Source: Galerina marginata (taxonomy: Eukaryota; Basidiomycota; Agaricomycetes; Agaricales; Galerinaceae). From it: a DNA stretch of 64,000 nt. Below, piece after piece: positions 22,554 to 34,340 of this stretch. How positions within the stretch are numbered: the stretch's first letter is position 1; the number at the start of each line of letters is the position of its first letter. The notes beneath the pieces were generated by a model, which did not search any database, was not told where the DNA came from, and worked only from the letters and a program-made list of their open reading frames with translations. A program made the position numbers and the translations under genes. The stretch lies in contig JAECYW010000004.1 in assembly GCA_023014335.1 (NCBI GenBank), positions 930,001 through 994,000 of the forward strand, given 5' to 3'.

Positions 22554-24901
22554 TTGCCAAAGGATGGCGAGCTTCAACTGAGTACAGCATGGGATGATGA
22601 AGAACTTTCCGAAGCACACCTTCAATATGCGGCACTTGACGTCTACGCTACATGGGCTGTGCGGAGTGCATTTGCGGAATTACAATCAGGCGAGGACGTT
22701 GGGCTCGAAACCCCAGCAGGTACACCCATAAAACTTCTTTCTCGTGACAGGGCATCTATTGTCGCTGTCGGCTTCATTGCTCCAGACCGTCCCTCAAAGT
22801 TTCAGGGAGTTAACCTCACAAAAACTCGTATCATTGTAAATGTTACAAGAGTTATTCAATCTGGGTACCTTGTCCGTGCAGAGGTTACGGCTTCTCGCCA
22901 AGAGGTTCCACTCCATACAATCAGTGCTCATCTTCCCTTCATGTTGATTTGCCTCGCAAAAGACCTTCGCATTGCAAATGACGTCATGATCAGCCAGCCA
23001 GCCCTGTACCAAGCCTCACTCCCGACATTGCCATTCCCCGTCTCAATGACACGTCCATGCAGGCTGAATCATCTACCAATCCAGCACAGCTATGTTCCGA
23101 CAGGGATGAAGACCTGCCACCCACAACTTTTGATCCCGACACTGAACAACCTCTCGATGAATCGGCTGTGGACTCTGGTGCAGTGCTTCAACTTCAGGCC
23201 TTGGAAATAAGGCTGCGCTCACAGAATTTTGCCTGCGAATCCTACAAGAACGCTGACATTATTTCCCGAGTTTTAGGAGATGCCTTTCATCTTATGAATC
23301 AACTCAAACTCTCTCCTCATCATGGGCCTCTACCGCCCATTTAGTCGCGCTTTCCGCGATGCGCTGTTTCTTCTTGATAACGAAGATAAAGCAAATGTGG
23401 AGGCCCTGCTTGCAAAGAAGGACCTGACCATCGACCAAATGATTTTGAAGAGTCCTGAATGGGTATTTGATCGCGTTAAACGCCTCATTCCACGGCCCGA
23501 TATCCTTCACAAGCATGTTTTCAAGGTTTTTCAGACTTTTGGCCCAATGAAAGACGCTATTACATCCCAGCTGTTATTTTCGAGTGTGGCATATGCTCAG
23601 GCTGAGCTCATGCTGGAGGCTATTTCTCTTGGCCACTACTCTGACCCTCCCGGCATTAGCCTATATATGGAACGTGGAAGAGATGTGGATGGCCTGCAAC
23701 TCTATCGTTGTCTACGCGGAACCAACAGTGTTGAAGGAGGAATTCACCAAAACATTGCAAAGAGGTTTGGTTCCTACAATGCCTCGCCTTGCTTCGCCGT
23801 AAATCTGTTGCGAGATTATTGCCTTATTCACAACCTCAAAGTAAGTTTTTTTTGATTCTATTGCCAACTGGCTGTTCTGATTGGAGTTATTTTTTAAGGT
23901 TGGCACGTTAAACCGCACAGGAAAGCCTTACCAGGGTTCATTTGACCTTTGGACACGAAACCGACTCGTTTCTCTTGTTGACCAAACTTGAGATGCATTC
24001 CCACCAAACACAACAGAACTCTCACTTGTTGGCTGGGTTAACAGGAATGATTTTGAACAGGCATCTGAAACCTTTGGTATTTTGCCACTCTCGCCGAGTT
24101 TGCGAAGAGAGTATGGCATGCACGATTATCTAGAACCTTTCGCAGTTGGCGAGAAAACTCTACACCGCCACCTTGCAAAGCAGCAGGAGACCCGCATTGC
24201 AGTTCTTCCGGTTCATACACCCGATGAGCGTGCCCTCTTTTGGCTGTTTATGAAGTCCAAAGGATCATCCCGTTTGCAACCAAACTGGACGTCACTTACT
24301 TCCCGTTGGTTCGAGCACTGTGATGGGGAGACAATCTTTTACAAGGTGTGTTTGTGTTTAGTGCACAATTTTGTAATGAATAATTTCATACTTTCTTGTC
24401 TCATAGCTACCTGACCACCTCAAGACGTATTACAAATCCTGGAAGGAGTTTAGGAATCAAGAAAACACAATCGAGCAACATCGAAAAGCATATGACCAAA
24501 TCCACGCACTCTTGGTCCCAGATTCATCCAAAATCCCCCCAATCCCAGCCTCCCGCGGCACTACCCTTGACCTAGAAGTTCAGAAAGGACGTCTCGACAT
24601 ACCAGCTCCAGGGGATGCACCTGTCACCGATTGGGAAATCGGCCTGTTGTTTGGGAAACGGAGCAGTCAGCAAACGACAATACACTTCAAATATGTCAAT
24701 CCATCTGCAAATCCACGAATCGCCCCGCAGACATGTAACAGCACGAAGAAAGGGAAGAAACGCGCGAGAGAACCAGATTTGGACAATGCAGGCACATTGA
24801 TCCTTCCGAAGATCAAGAAGAGGGCCCCACGCAAATGCATTCAGTGTCATAAGGAAGACTGCCAAGGAAAATTTATGAGCAAACTGTGCCAGTACCGTTG
24901 A
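22554..24901 (+). pseudogene. 3'-5' exonuclease-like (WRN-type) agaricomycete protein, truncated and decayed
   Basis: The frame opens with LPKDGELQLSTAW and EELSEAHLQYAALDVYATW, the C-terminal end of a DnaQ-like 3'-5' exonuclease domain (the YAALD motif). The catalytic N-terminal motifs are absent. A long tail follows: LTKTRIIVNVTRVI, ALEIRLRSQNFACES, FSRAFRDALFLLDNEDKA, FGPMKDAITSQLLF and YRCLRGTNSVEGG. After an intron (GTAAGT at about 23841) come VGTLNRTGKPYQGSFDLW, RIAVLPVHTPDE and PDHLKTYYKSWKEF. The C-terminal Cys knuckle is CIQCHKEDCQGKFMSKLC. Decay is clear: frame changes near 23030 and 23320, and a TGA at 23989 where CGA is expected. This matches a known multi-copy agaricomycete family, here a 5'-truncated relic. 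Confidence 0.6.
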
Positions 24902-25152
24902 CTGTGGGTCCAGGAATCAGGTAAGTAGACCAGTCCATGTATTTTGCAATCTCTAACGGCTTTCAGATTCTCTCAGTTAAGGGCTGAATTTTACCATTCT
25001 ACCGTACATGCTTGAGGTAATTATAATGTCCATCCAGTCTCGAACCATAAATTTCGAGCTACGACTTTTGAGTAGTACATACACTACCCGCCCCCTGGGC
25101 AATTAATTAATTAATTAATTCTTTTTTGAGACCACACCTATAGTTAGACCGC
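24902..25152. other. Spacer before the satellite
   Basis: AT-rich, with a TTAATTAATTAATTAATT run near 25105. No gene. Confidence 0.45.
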
Positions 25153-26437
25153 CATTGAAACCTTCAATTGAGACTTCAATTGAACCTTCAATTGAAACCT
25201 TCGATTGAGACTTCAATTGAGGGTTTCAATTGAAACCCTCAATTGAAACCCTCAATTGAAACCCTCAATTGAAACCCTCAATTGAAACCTTCAATTGAGA
25301 CTTCAATTGAAACCCTCAATTGAAACCCTCAATTGAAACCTTCAATTGAGACTTCAATTGAAACCCTCAATTGAAACCCTCAATTGAAACCTTCAATTGA
25401 GACTTCAATTGAAACCCTCAATTGAAACCTTCAATTGTTGAAACCCTCAATTGAGACTTCAATTGAAACCCTCAATTGAAACCCTCAATTGAAACCTTCA
25501 ATTGAGACTTCAATTGAAACCCTCAATTGAAACCCTCAATTGAAACCTTCAATTGAGACTTCAATTGAAACCCTCAATTGAAACCCTCAATTGAAACCTT
25601 CAATTGAGACTTCAATTGAAACCCTCAATTGAAACCCTCAATTGAAACCTTCAATTGAGACTTCAATTGAAACCCTCAATTGAAACCCTCAATTGAAACC
25701 TTCAATTGAGACTTCAATTGAAACCCTCAATTGAAACCCTCAATTGAATCTTCAATTGAAACCCTCAATTGAAACCTTCAATTGAAACCTTCAATTGAAA
25801 CCCTTTCAATTGAAACCTTCAATTGAAACCCTTTCAATTGAAACCTTCAATTGAAACCTTCAATTGAAACCCTCAATTGAACCTTCAATTGAAACCTTCA
25901 ATTGAAACCTTCAATTGAAACCTTCAATTGAAACCCTCAATTGAACCTTCAATTGAAACCTTCAATTGAAACCCATTGAAACCTTCAATTGAACCTTCAA
26001 TTGAAACCCTCAATTGAAACCCTCAATTGAAACCTTCAATTGAAACCTTCAATTGAAACCTTCAATTGAGACTTCAATTGAAACCCTCAATTGAAACCCT
26101 CAATTGAAACCTTCAATTGAAACCCTCAATTGAGACTTCAATTGAACCTTCAATTGAGACTTCAATTGAAACCCTCAATTGAGACTTCAATTGAAACTTT
26201 TCAATTGAAGATTCAATTGAATCTTCAATTGAGACTTCAATTGAAACTTTTCAATTGAAGATTCAATTGAATCTTCAATTGAGACTTCAATTGAAACTTT
26301 TCAATTGAAGATTCAATTGAATCTTCAATTGAGACTTCAATTGAAAACTTTTCAATTGAATCTTCAATTGAGACTTTAATTGAAACTTTTCAATTGAACC
26401 TTCAATTGAGATTTCAATTGAAACCCTTAATTGAGCC
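25153..26437. repeat. CAATTGAAACCCT satellite with higher-order structure
   Basis: About 1.28 kb of 12-14 bp units, each carrying the palindrome CAATTG followed by AAACCCT, AAACCTT or AGACTT. From about 25260 to 25740 the units form a 51-bp higher-order repeat: two CAATTGAAACCCT, one CAATTGAAACCTT, one CAATTGAGACTT. Near 26190-26350 a different block of about 50 bp (CAATTGAGACTT, CAATTGAAACTTTT, CAATTGAAGATT, CAATTGAATCTT) is repeated about three times. A few units reappear at 30587-30605 beyond the nested transposons, so the satellite was the insertion target. Confidence 0.9.
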
Positions 26438-26439
26438 TT

Positions 26440-26786
26440 CAGTAGGAAATTCTGGTGGATTCCAGAGGATTCCGGTCTACCATTCTACCGGAATCCTCTG
26501 GAATCCACCAGAATAGACCGGAATAGCCTGGAATGACATTTTTACAAATAATAACAAATTCCAGCAGATTTCAGTGGAGTGAATAGACTCAAATTTGCTC
26601 AGGAATGGGTAACAACATAGAGTGCAGCTCATAGGTGTGTTGCTGTTTATTTAACTTTATTATAGTCAGAATGTTCTATTTTTGGTGAGTACAGTGGGTG
26701 GATTTATTGCTCCCACGCCCAGACTATTTTGCAGGGATGCAAAATGTGCCAAGTTACGTGTTCCCACCATAAGATTGGCAAAAGAG
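26440..26786 (-). mobile_element. hAT-like MITE, left part (split copy)
   Basis: Reverse-orientation relative of the MITE at 17104-17926 (shared GACATTTTTACAAATAATA-like block and a GGGATGCAAAATGTGCCAAG block). The outermost roughly 80 bp of the terminus are missing at the satellite junction. It is interrupted at 26787 by the MULE and resumes at 30189. Confidence 0.65.
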
Positions 26787-29700
26787 CACTTTTGAGTTTC
26801 CGCCGAAAACCTTAATTCTAAAATCGGATGGTCATCACCTGACTACCGGCACATCTGAAGTTGCCGGCCACCGACGTGAAGTCAGGACGCGTCGCGGCGC
26901 GTTCTAACCTTAGCGCTACCTTACCACTCCCGCTCACTCGCGTCGTCGCCGATGTCCCTTGCAGCGGTGTTTTTTTTAATCTTCCTCTTAATCATGTCCT
27001 TTCATTCATTTAAACTCGCCTCTACTCCATTTGAATCACCTTCATTTGAGTCTCTCTTCTCGCCAACGATCCGCGAAACTCTGTTAAGCTCACGGCCCAA
27101 CAACGCCAATGCCATACGGACTTCTGCAGCTCAGGAAAACACTCTCGGTGATAAATACCGATGCTCTGTTACAACTAGTAGCAATACCGGCAGCAGTCTT
27201 TCACCACTGGCACCCACCTCGCAGCTATGTACCGCCCTGCCCGTACCTCTATTACGCGCGAGAGGTTCCTTTCCCTCTGACGCCTCTGATACGCTCTCAT
27301 CTGGTCTTGGCTCAGGCTCTTCTGCCTTTGGCTCCAGCAGCGGATTTCTTAACTTTCGTGTGCACGCGCCTCCAGCTTCTTCAAAGCCTGTATTTGGGTC
27401 TCTAGAGGACGACTTGGCTTGAGAGAAGTATACGAACCAATGGGATACCTGGGAGGATTTTACTGCTTGGCTGAAGTTTGAACAAGAGGAGCAGACGATT
27501 GAGTTACGACTTTCGAAGACTGTCACAGGTGGCACGAGCTCTGCGTTCAAGGCGACATTCTATTACTTGTGTTCACGGCATGGAACGGGCGGTGTCAAGA
27601 CCTATCAGAAGAAGCACCCAGAATGGGAACGAAAGGTTCCGAACAAACGCTTGGACTGCCCTGGTGCCCTTCGCGTCAAGACTTACCCTGGATCTCGGAC
27701 TGTGCTTGGGTTCTATCATGGGGTACATAACCACGAAACTAGGAATGCCAACCTGCCTTATGTGCGTATCTCAGCGGAAACTCGGGAATTTATTGCTGGC
27801 CTCCTTCGTTTGGGTGTTGAACCATCCCACATTGTAAGTGGATTGACCTTTAGTCAAAAAACTCTGTTCTCACACCTTACGTTTAGCTGAAGTTGGTTCA
27901 CCAAGGCGTTTATCAACAGGATGATGATGACTGGGATCAAAACCGTCATCGTGACTCATTTATTACCATGTCCGATATATACCATTTGAAAAAAGATATT
28001 GATGCAGAAACAACGAGACTCCATTCCGATGACGGACAATCAACGTTAGCCTGGGTTGAGCAACTTCGGGATCAAGGCGCGCTCCTCGGATTCAAAGCAA
28101 AGTCAGATCCACCTCCAATAGGATCTGATCTGGAGGCGGATACTTTCACCCTCATGATTCAGACTCGGTGGCAGGAGAAAATGTACCAGAAGTTTGGTCA
28201 TCATCTTGTAGGCGTCGACGCGACTCATAACACCACTATCTACCGTAATCTAAATCTCACAACGCTTATGGTGCGCGATGACTGGGGCCACGGGATTCCT
28301 GTCGCTTGGATGCTTGCCTCAAAAGGAACGGAGGAAACGATTACCTACTTCATCAAACTCATTTTTGCCCAGAACCCATCTGTACACCTGCGGAATGTGA
28401 TGTCCAACCGAGACCATGCCCAGATCAATTCATGTGTCATGATCTGGGTTACCACTATCATCTTTCTCTGCTGGTGGCATGTTCTCCACGCCTGGCAGCA
28501 ACATCTACGAATTGGCGATCATCCTGAGCTCTGGAAGCTTCTGAAGGCTTGGGTACGTGTCTCAACCAATGAAGAGTTTGACGAAATGTGGAGCAAGATC
28601 AAGGAGCTCTCTCCTGCATCGTTTGCGAAGTATCTTGAAACTACTTGGCTTCCGGAGCGCTACAAGAAAATGTGGTCGAATATTTATCGCAAGGATCGGA
28701 ATATACATGAGAACATTGATACCAACATGCTTCTCGAGGCCTGGCACCACGTTTTGAAGGGAAAATTTCTTCATGGAAAGCGAAATCATCAAATGGACCA
28801 CCTCCTTCATTGCCTGGTTAACGAGGTACTTCCTCACTATCGACTGAAGCAGTCGCGTCAAGAGCTTGGATTCCAAGGTGCAAATCTCAAAGTGTCAGCG
28901 CGGAAAGATGCATCCAGACTTGCCGCTGAACAGTATGCAAAAATTGTCATCACGGTATGGCTGTATTTCTTGAGAAATTCATGGATGCTTACAAGAAACA
29001 CTCATAGAAAATCAGTGATAATTGTTTTCTTGTTCCATCTCATGCTAATCCAAGCAAAAGCTACGAAATTGATATTGATTTGTATATCTGCAGCTGCCCC
29101 GCATTCCCTTGCATTTGCTTTTGCAAGCACATTTGTGCTGTTCAAACTTTTTTTGTTGTTTCTGGCGCGTCCGTGCCTCTCTTCGACCCAACAACCTCCG
29201 CGCCCAATGATAATCCCCCACCATCACCTTTGGCGCCTTTCGGCCACGTCAGCCACGACACACTGAGCCCTGGAGGTCATACCGACACAATTCAGAAACT
29301 CGAACGAGTTGCGGCACGGCTCAGGGAAATGGACGAACCTACTTTTTCTCTTGCCAACCTAAATACCGCCCTTGACGAATACTTAGATACCTCGGGGCCA
29401 GTTTCAAAGGCAGGTGTCCTTCCCGCATGTCAAAAGGTGCCGCCAAATGTACGTACTTGGAATGAGACCAAGAAGGTGATGCCTGCAGTAAAGACTGGAC
29501 GGAAACGAGCCGGAGATCAAGCCTATGGAGCGGGGGCAGCAAGTGGGAAAAAGGCGAAGGAATCTCCAAGGTACGCTTACTCCTTCTTGACGAATAGATA
29601 TCCTAATAAACTGAGCATTAGCTTAGAATCACAACCCCTACCAGTATTGAACACACCTTCAATGAATCTCGTCGCTTGCCCACCTCAAGTCTTAACCAGG

Positions 29701-30188
29701 TATGATTTTGCGCCTTTCGGCAGACAATCAATCCCGACTAAAACCAATCAAAGGCCATACCGAGCGCAGGTGCCAGTTTCCGTCGCGAGTTCCATTTGGC
29801 TACCCAATATCTGGAACCCACAATATGTATCAGTATATGCCGCATCACGCTGTCCCTGTAAACAACCCACATTTTTACCCACCACAAACCTATCCTCCAA
29901 GTTGTTGACCCGTCGTGTAGTTGTTTTGATTTGTAAATGAACACGATTAATTGAATAATTTTGGCCTTATGTGAGCATGTGGGAATAGTATATGAAGAAT
30001 AGTTTTGAAGGAGACCCAGGAAGCGCGCTTGTTGAAGTGGTCAAGAGCCGCGTTCTTGTCGAGGTTCGAACAAAGAAATTTTTGAACAAGGCGCTCCGGT
30101 TACGGATTCCCGGGATTGTGTGTTGCCGGGAGTCACGTGAGACTTGACCATTTTGAGGATTAGAGTTTTCGGCGGAAAGTGATCAACT
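26787..30188 (+). mobile_element. Mutator-like element (MULE), complete, 3.4 kb
   Basis: A perfect 9-bp target duplication GCAAAAGAG flanks the element (26778-26786 and 30189-30197). The related uninterrupted MITE at 17104 has this 9-mer only once. The terminal inverted repeats are about 64 bp (26787-26850 and 30125-30188). They share TTTCCGCCGAAAAC and, further in, GGTCA..C.TGACT.CCGGC. The single gene inside is a MULE transposase with one nonsense codon. Confidence 0.85.
26952..29940 (+). pseudogene. MULE transposase (one premature stop)
   Basis: ATG at 26952. Exon 1 is 26952-27833, intron 27834-27886, exon 2 is 27887-28954, intron 28955-29007, exon 3 from 29008; the C-terminal exons are less certain. 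Exon 1 carries a Ser-rich leader and a FLYWCH/WRKY-like DNA-binding segment (TFYYLCSRHGTGG, LDCPGALRVK, GVHNHETRN). The MULE DDE domain follows: HLVGVDATHNTTIYRN (Asp), WGHGIPVAWMLAS, MSNRDHAQIN (Asp), LCWWHVLHAWQQH and MLLEAWHHVLKGKF (Glu). Exon 3 begins KISDNCFLVPSHAN and holds a SWIM zinc finger (CSCPAFPCICFCKH). The only clear lesion is a TGA at 27420-27422 in the N-terminal linker, where CGA is likely ancestral. The catalytic domain is otherwise open. Confidence 0.75.
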
Positions 30189-30588
30189 GCAAAAGAGTGA
30201 TTTTCAGGGGTCCTAACAAACACAAACAACCATAAATACCATCAAACATGTTTATTCCTTCAAAACAAACCTGAGAACTCATTTTGCAGTAAAGAATTGA
30301 GTGAGTTAGTCTGAAAATCACTGAAATTCAGTCTATTATGGCTATTCCTCCACCGTTTTCAAGGTTTCGGACTCATTTTAATGGCATCAAACCCTTATTT
30401 ATGTCAGATCATTCCTTTCCGGTCCCATTCCGGTTTTTTTCTGGAATAAATTCCGTCAGAATCAGCATTTTTGGCAATATTCCGGTGGAATTTGCACTTT
30501 TGGCTGGAGTGGAATGGAAATATTCCGCCGGAATGCACCGGAATCTGGTGGAATCTGCCCATTCTGGGTGGGGCACAGTAAAAACCTC
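30189..30588 (-). mobile_element. hAT-like MITE, right part (split copy)
   Basis: Continues the interrupted MITE directly after the MULE's 9-bp duplication. It ends in a terminal repeat that reads GAGGTTTTTACTGTGCCCC inward, matching the copy at 17104. Satellite sequence (AATTGAACC) follows immediately. Confidence 0.65.
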
Positions 30589-31754
30589 AATTGAACCTTC
30601 AATTGAAGTTAAAAAGACTAAAAATGTTGTGGAAGAAAGAAAATGGCCATTGACAGCTGTTCCAACCTGTTTTTGACCCATCCCAACCTGTTTGGATTTG
30701 GCAGTCAAGCCAAAATGGAACAGTCATGTCAGTATCCAACTTGTTTTGCAGGCCATTGCTTGTTGCGTGGCATATACCAAGTCCTTGTTTTATTACTTCA
30801 GTATGTCCCAGAGCCTCTTCTAACCCTACAGCGCATCCTTGCATCCCTTTTTGACAGGATTTTTCCTTCCATCATTCATACCAGGCAATCCTGGCCCTTG
30901 GGTAAGCAATACAGGTGAAACAATTCACCGCTATGCACGACTCTGCTCGCACATGTTAGCCTGCCATCCAAGCCGATAGTGAATGCCCAAAGGCACCTGG
31001 GATACCCCAACAGGGCCAACACTCCTCTGTGACATGTACCAAGCCCCCACATTCATTGTACCCCTTCCAATTTGACAAATTTCTTCCTGCAGTGGTTGAA
31101 CATGCCAGCTACAAAGCCAGCCTGTCCACTGCCGTTTTATCTACTTTGCTTTTGTCTGCGGGATATTGACTTGCAGAGTGCACAAGTGTCCGAGTCAACA
31201 GTGTCATGCGGACAGACCAAGGTTCAGGCCTCAGGGGCTGTACAAGTCATTCAGGTCAGCAATGTTCTCTTTGAACCTCAAAAATTGGCTTACTTCGTTT
31301 ATAGCAGCTTCTTCCTCTGCCTGCCAACTTTTATCCAACCTGCTGATGCTCCATCGGAGGTGTTTAATCAACCAGCTCACGATCAACATCTCATAGCCTG
31401 TCATCCATGTTGATAACCGATGCCAAAATGCACTTTGGCAGTTACTTGAACTTGCACATGCAATTAATTTCAATACCGCTGTTTGTGTCCTCAGTCGGGA
31501 TCAGCATTGACAGATGTTGAGCATTTAGGGAGACAATGAAATCCATGACATTGCCATGGCGCTAGCACCAGAAACAGGCCGACAATGTTGTCATGGAAGG
31601 TCGTACTGCTTTTTCTGAGGATCTCTTCAAAAATTATGTATTACTTCCTAGTTGGCCCTTTGTATGTACCAAAACCTTGGCTTACTTCTCCAATGCCGTC
31701 TCCTGCATCTCTTTTTGAAAGGAATGTCAGCTCTTCCTGTTGCTAACTCCGCCT
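30589..31754. other. Non-coding, contains a diverged direct repeat (copy 1, about 30890-31400)
   Basis: No gene supported. The part from about 30890 to 31400 matches 32830-33320 in order (CACCTGGGA.ACCCCAACA, ACAAAGCC, GGATATTGACTTGCAG, ACAAGTCATTCAGGTCAGCAA), so both belong to one repeat family interrupted or flanked by the TRIM. Confidence 0.45.
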
Positions 31755-31896
31755 TGTTGGAATATGAAAGGGCAAGGTATCGCATAAGTGTGCTATAACA
31801 TGGTGGTAAGAGGTAAAGAAATATAAACGAGAGGAAGGACAAAGTATCTAATGATAACAAATGTAAATACCTGAATTGGGATCACGAACTCCAACA
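31755..31896 (-). repeat. TRIM terminal repeat (3' copy in element orientation)
   Basis: Differs from the 32657-32801 copy by scattered substitutions and a few small indels, which implies moderate age. Confidence 0.65.
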
Positions 31897-32099
31897 TGCC
31901 CCCTCAACGAGACAACAGGAAATGGGTTGAAGGTGGAAAAGGGAGAGAGAGACCGATGAAAGAAATATGCAGATAGTAATGGAATGCAATACCGAGAAAG
32001 AAGTAATAAAATAATCTTGCTGGTGGAATGTAGAGTGTCGAGAGTCGAGATGAGAGTGAGGCTATATAGCTGATGGCGTGACAACATAGGAAAATGGAG

Positions 32100-32330
32100 C
32101 TTGAGGTAAGGCAACCAAAGTCGAGGTAAGGCGACCAAAGTTGAAGTAAGGCGACCAAAGTCAGGGCAAGACAACAGAAATCAAGGTGAGGCGACTAAAA
32201 TTGGCAAGGTAGGGCGATGAAAATTGGCGAGGTAAGGCGACCAGAGTTGAGGTAAGGCAATCGAAATCGAGGTGTGACAACTAAAGTTGGCAAGGTGGTA
32301 GGGCGACCAAAGGGACCGAAGCCGACAAGA
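32100..32330. repeat. Degenerate tandem GGCGACCAAAGT array
   Basis: Roughly 15-20 bp irregular units of the form AAGTCGAGGTAAGGCGACC repeat through the interior of the TRIM. Units vary; no coding function. Confidence 0.5.
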
Positions 32331-32656
32331 TGGGGTTTTGTCTGGATTTGGCAAGCCTGGAGAAACTTGAATATATGCATGAAATTGCGGGTGGTGTGGT
32401 GACAATGAACAAGCCGGGCAAGATAGTGATGTTTCACAAGAGAACTCAATGGCGAGATCTGGAGATGAGATGTAGGACAAGAAACTAGCAATAGTGTGTT
32501 TGTAGAGTGTTAGATTCAATTTGTGAGTCGGCCTAGGCATTGGTGCTGATGTGCAAGAACAAGTTTTCAATGGCAGGAACAGAATAACAAGGTGTTCTGG
32601 TGGAGGATGTTTGTTTAGAGAGAAAAGAGATCACACAGAGCGCAGGGCACATAATC

Positions 32657-32801
32657 TGTTGGAATATGAAAGGGCAAGGTATTGCATAAGTGTGCTACGA
32701 CATGGTGGAAAGAGGTAAAGAAGGAATATGAATGAGAGGACGGACAAAGTATCTAATGATAACAACTGTAAATACCTGAATCGGGATCACGAACTCCAAC
32801 A
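32657..32801 (-). repeat. TRIM terminal repeat (5' copy in element orientation)
   Basis: Same TGTTGGA/TCCAACA ends as the other copy. Confidence 0.65.
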
Positions 32802-33540
32802 CGCCCTGAGGCCTTGTATATCCTGAGCCTGCCCCCATGTACCAGCCATGCTGGCCCGCCTTCATTCCTTGCTGATGTTCTCACTTCATGATTCTGGTTC
32901 TCAGGCTAGCAATCGAGGCGGAGCACTTCACTCCCATGTATGATTCTGCCTGTGTGCGTTAGCCTGCCCTCCAGCCATGATGGCTGCCCAAATGCACCTG
33001 GGACACCCCAACACATCTCCTGTGGCACGTACAAAGCCCCCTGATCCTTTGTACTACCTCCAATCTTGACAAATTCCTTCCTACGGCGGTTAGACACAAC
33101 CACAATAAAGCCAGTCCGTCTGCTGCAGTTTCATCCACTTCTTGTTTGTCGGTCGGATATTGACTTGCAGGAGCATGTGAGTGTTGTCATGTGGACAAAC
33201 CAAGGTCTAGGGGCGCTTACAAGTCATTCAGGTCAGCAACTTTCTCTTCTGAAGCTGGCTTACCTTGTTTATTGCACCTGTTCTTCTGCTTGCCAACTTT
33301 TTGCAGGTTGGGTGACGGTCCTGACTCAAAGTTGAGCAGCCTGTGGTGGGCATTAGCTACGCAGGGTTTCAGGAAAAAGAGAAGGATGTACCTGCACATA
33401 CATCACCACTGCGTAATGCAGCAGCAACTATGACTATCCAGTCGTCATCACCACCCCACCTGTATAAGCCAGTACTATATATCAACTTAGGGAAACTGCC
33501 CAACTGTCTGATACAGATTTAATGGCAGATTTCCCAAGGC
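32802..33540. repeat. Diverged direct repeat, copy 2, and flanks
   Basis: The part at 32830-33320 is homologous to 30890-31400. No gene recognised. Confidence 0.45.
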
Positions 33541-33549
33541 CTTTTGCAG

Positions 33550-34340
33550 ATGCCCTATAAGAGCTTGGGGAGCCCAGGCATAGGTAAAAAAATGTTTTGG
33601 GTGCTGCTTGCTGTAAAACACGCTTCTCAGGGTCAGGAAAGCGCCCATAGGCTTATATTTAGGTGTAGAGGCCATCTGGGATGTTTTTATGCGTCCAAGT
33701 GCCACCCGTCGCGTCAAAATGAATCTGACAATGGGTCCCATGAGTCCCGCCATGCCAAATCCGGATATTGTGCTATTTCAGGATGACACATCAAATCCAT
33801 CAAAACCAGATAAATTTAGAAACACGCAACACGCGCGTCATTTTGGTGCCTGGCTCCCTTGGAACAGGTGGATATTATAAATCTAACAGTGTTTGTTTTA
33901 TGCCAAAATTTGGACGGGAAGGGATGGATGCGCGTCCATCCATTTGGATGATGCCTGGCGTCAATGGGCAGGTGTGATAAAAATAGATTGCATTTGTTCG
34001 CAAATTCTCTGTCTGTTTTTGGGGGTATATCGCCTTCGTTTCTTTCATCCCCTCTAATTTAAATATGTATTCATAATCTGCTGATTAATACAAACCTAAT
34101 GATATAATTTTTACCACCAAAAGTGACTGGGAAGTCATAGGAAGGCCTTCGATAGGTGGATGTTCCTCCGAAATATTGCTAAAAATAGATTTCACTCAAT
34201 TCTTTCCCTCTTTTCGCTCTCCCCAATGCTCAATATGCCCTTCCCTTCATATTCATGTGTATAGCTGTAATCTACTGATAAATACAAGTCCAACAGTACC
34301 AATTTTGTTGATAAATCATTCCCACAAGCCTTACAATTTT
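33550..34340. repeat. Non-autonomous repeat family, copy 2
   Basis: Collinear with the copy at 21480-22062 (CATCTGGGATGTT, GATAAAAATAGATTGCAT, TAATCTGCTGATTAAT, TAATGATATAATTTTTACC, AGTACCAATTTTGTTG). Non-coding. Confidence 0.5.

Larger units (their letters stand above)
31755..32801 (-). mobile_element. Copia-like TRIM / miniature LTR element
   Basis: Two direct terminal repeats of 142 bp (31755-31896) and 145 bp (32657-32801) begin TGTTGGAATATGAAAGGGCA and end GATCACGAACTCCAACA on the plus strand, giving TGTTGGA/TCCAACA ends. Flanks are CGCCT on the left and CGCCC on the right, a 4-of-5 target duplication. A purine tract (GAGGGGGCA read on the minus strand) sits next to the left repeat, so the element points to minus. 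The 760-bp interior has no coding capacity; it contains a tandem GGCGACCAAAGT-like array (about 32100-32330). Confidence 0.65.

Noticed and set aside
25153..26437. CRISPR-like array
   Set aside because: Repeats are contiguous 12-14 bp units with no unique spacers, and the genome is eukaryotic. It is a satellite.
30338..30708. Small frames (MAIPPPFSRF.. and antisense)
   Set aside because: They lie wholly within the hAT-like MITE, and a similar antisense frame occurs in the other copy.
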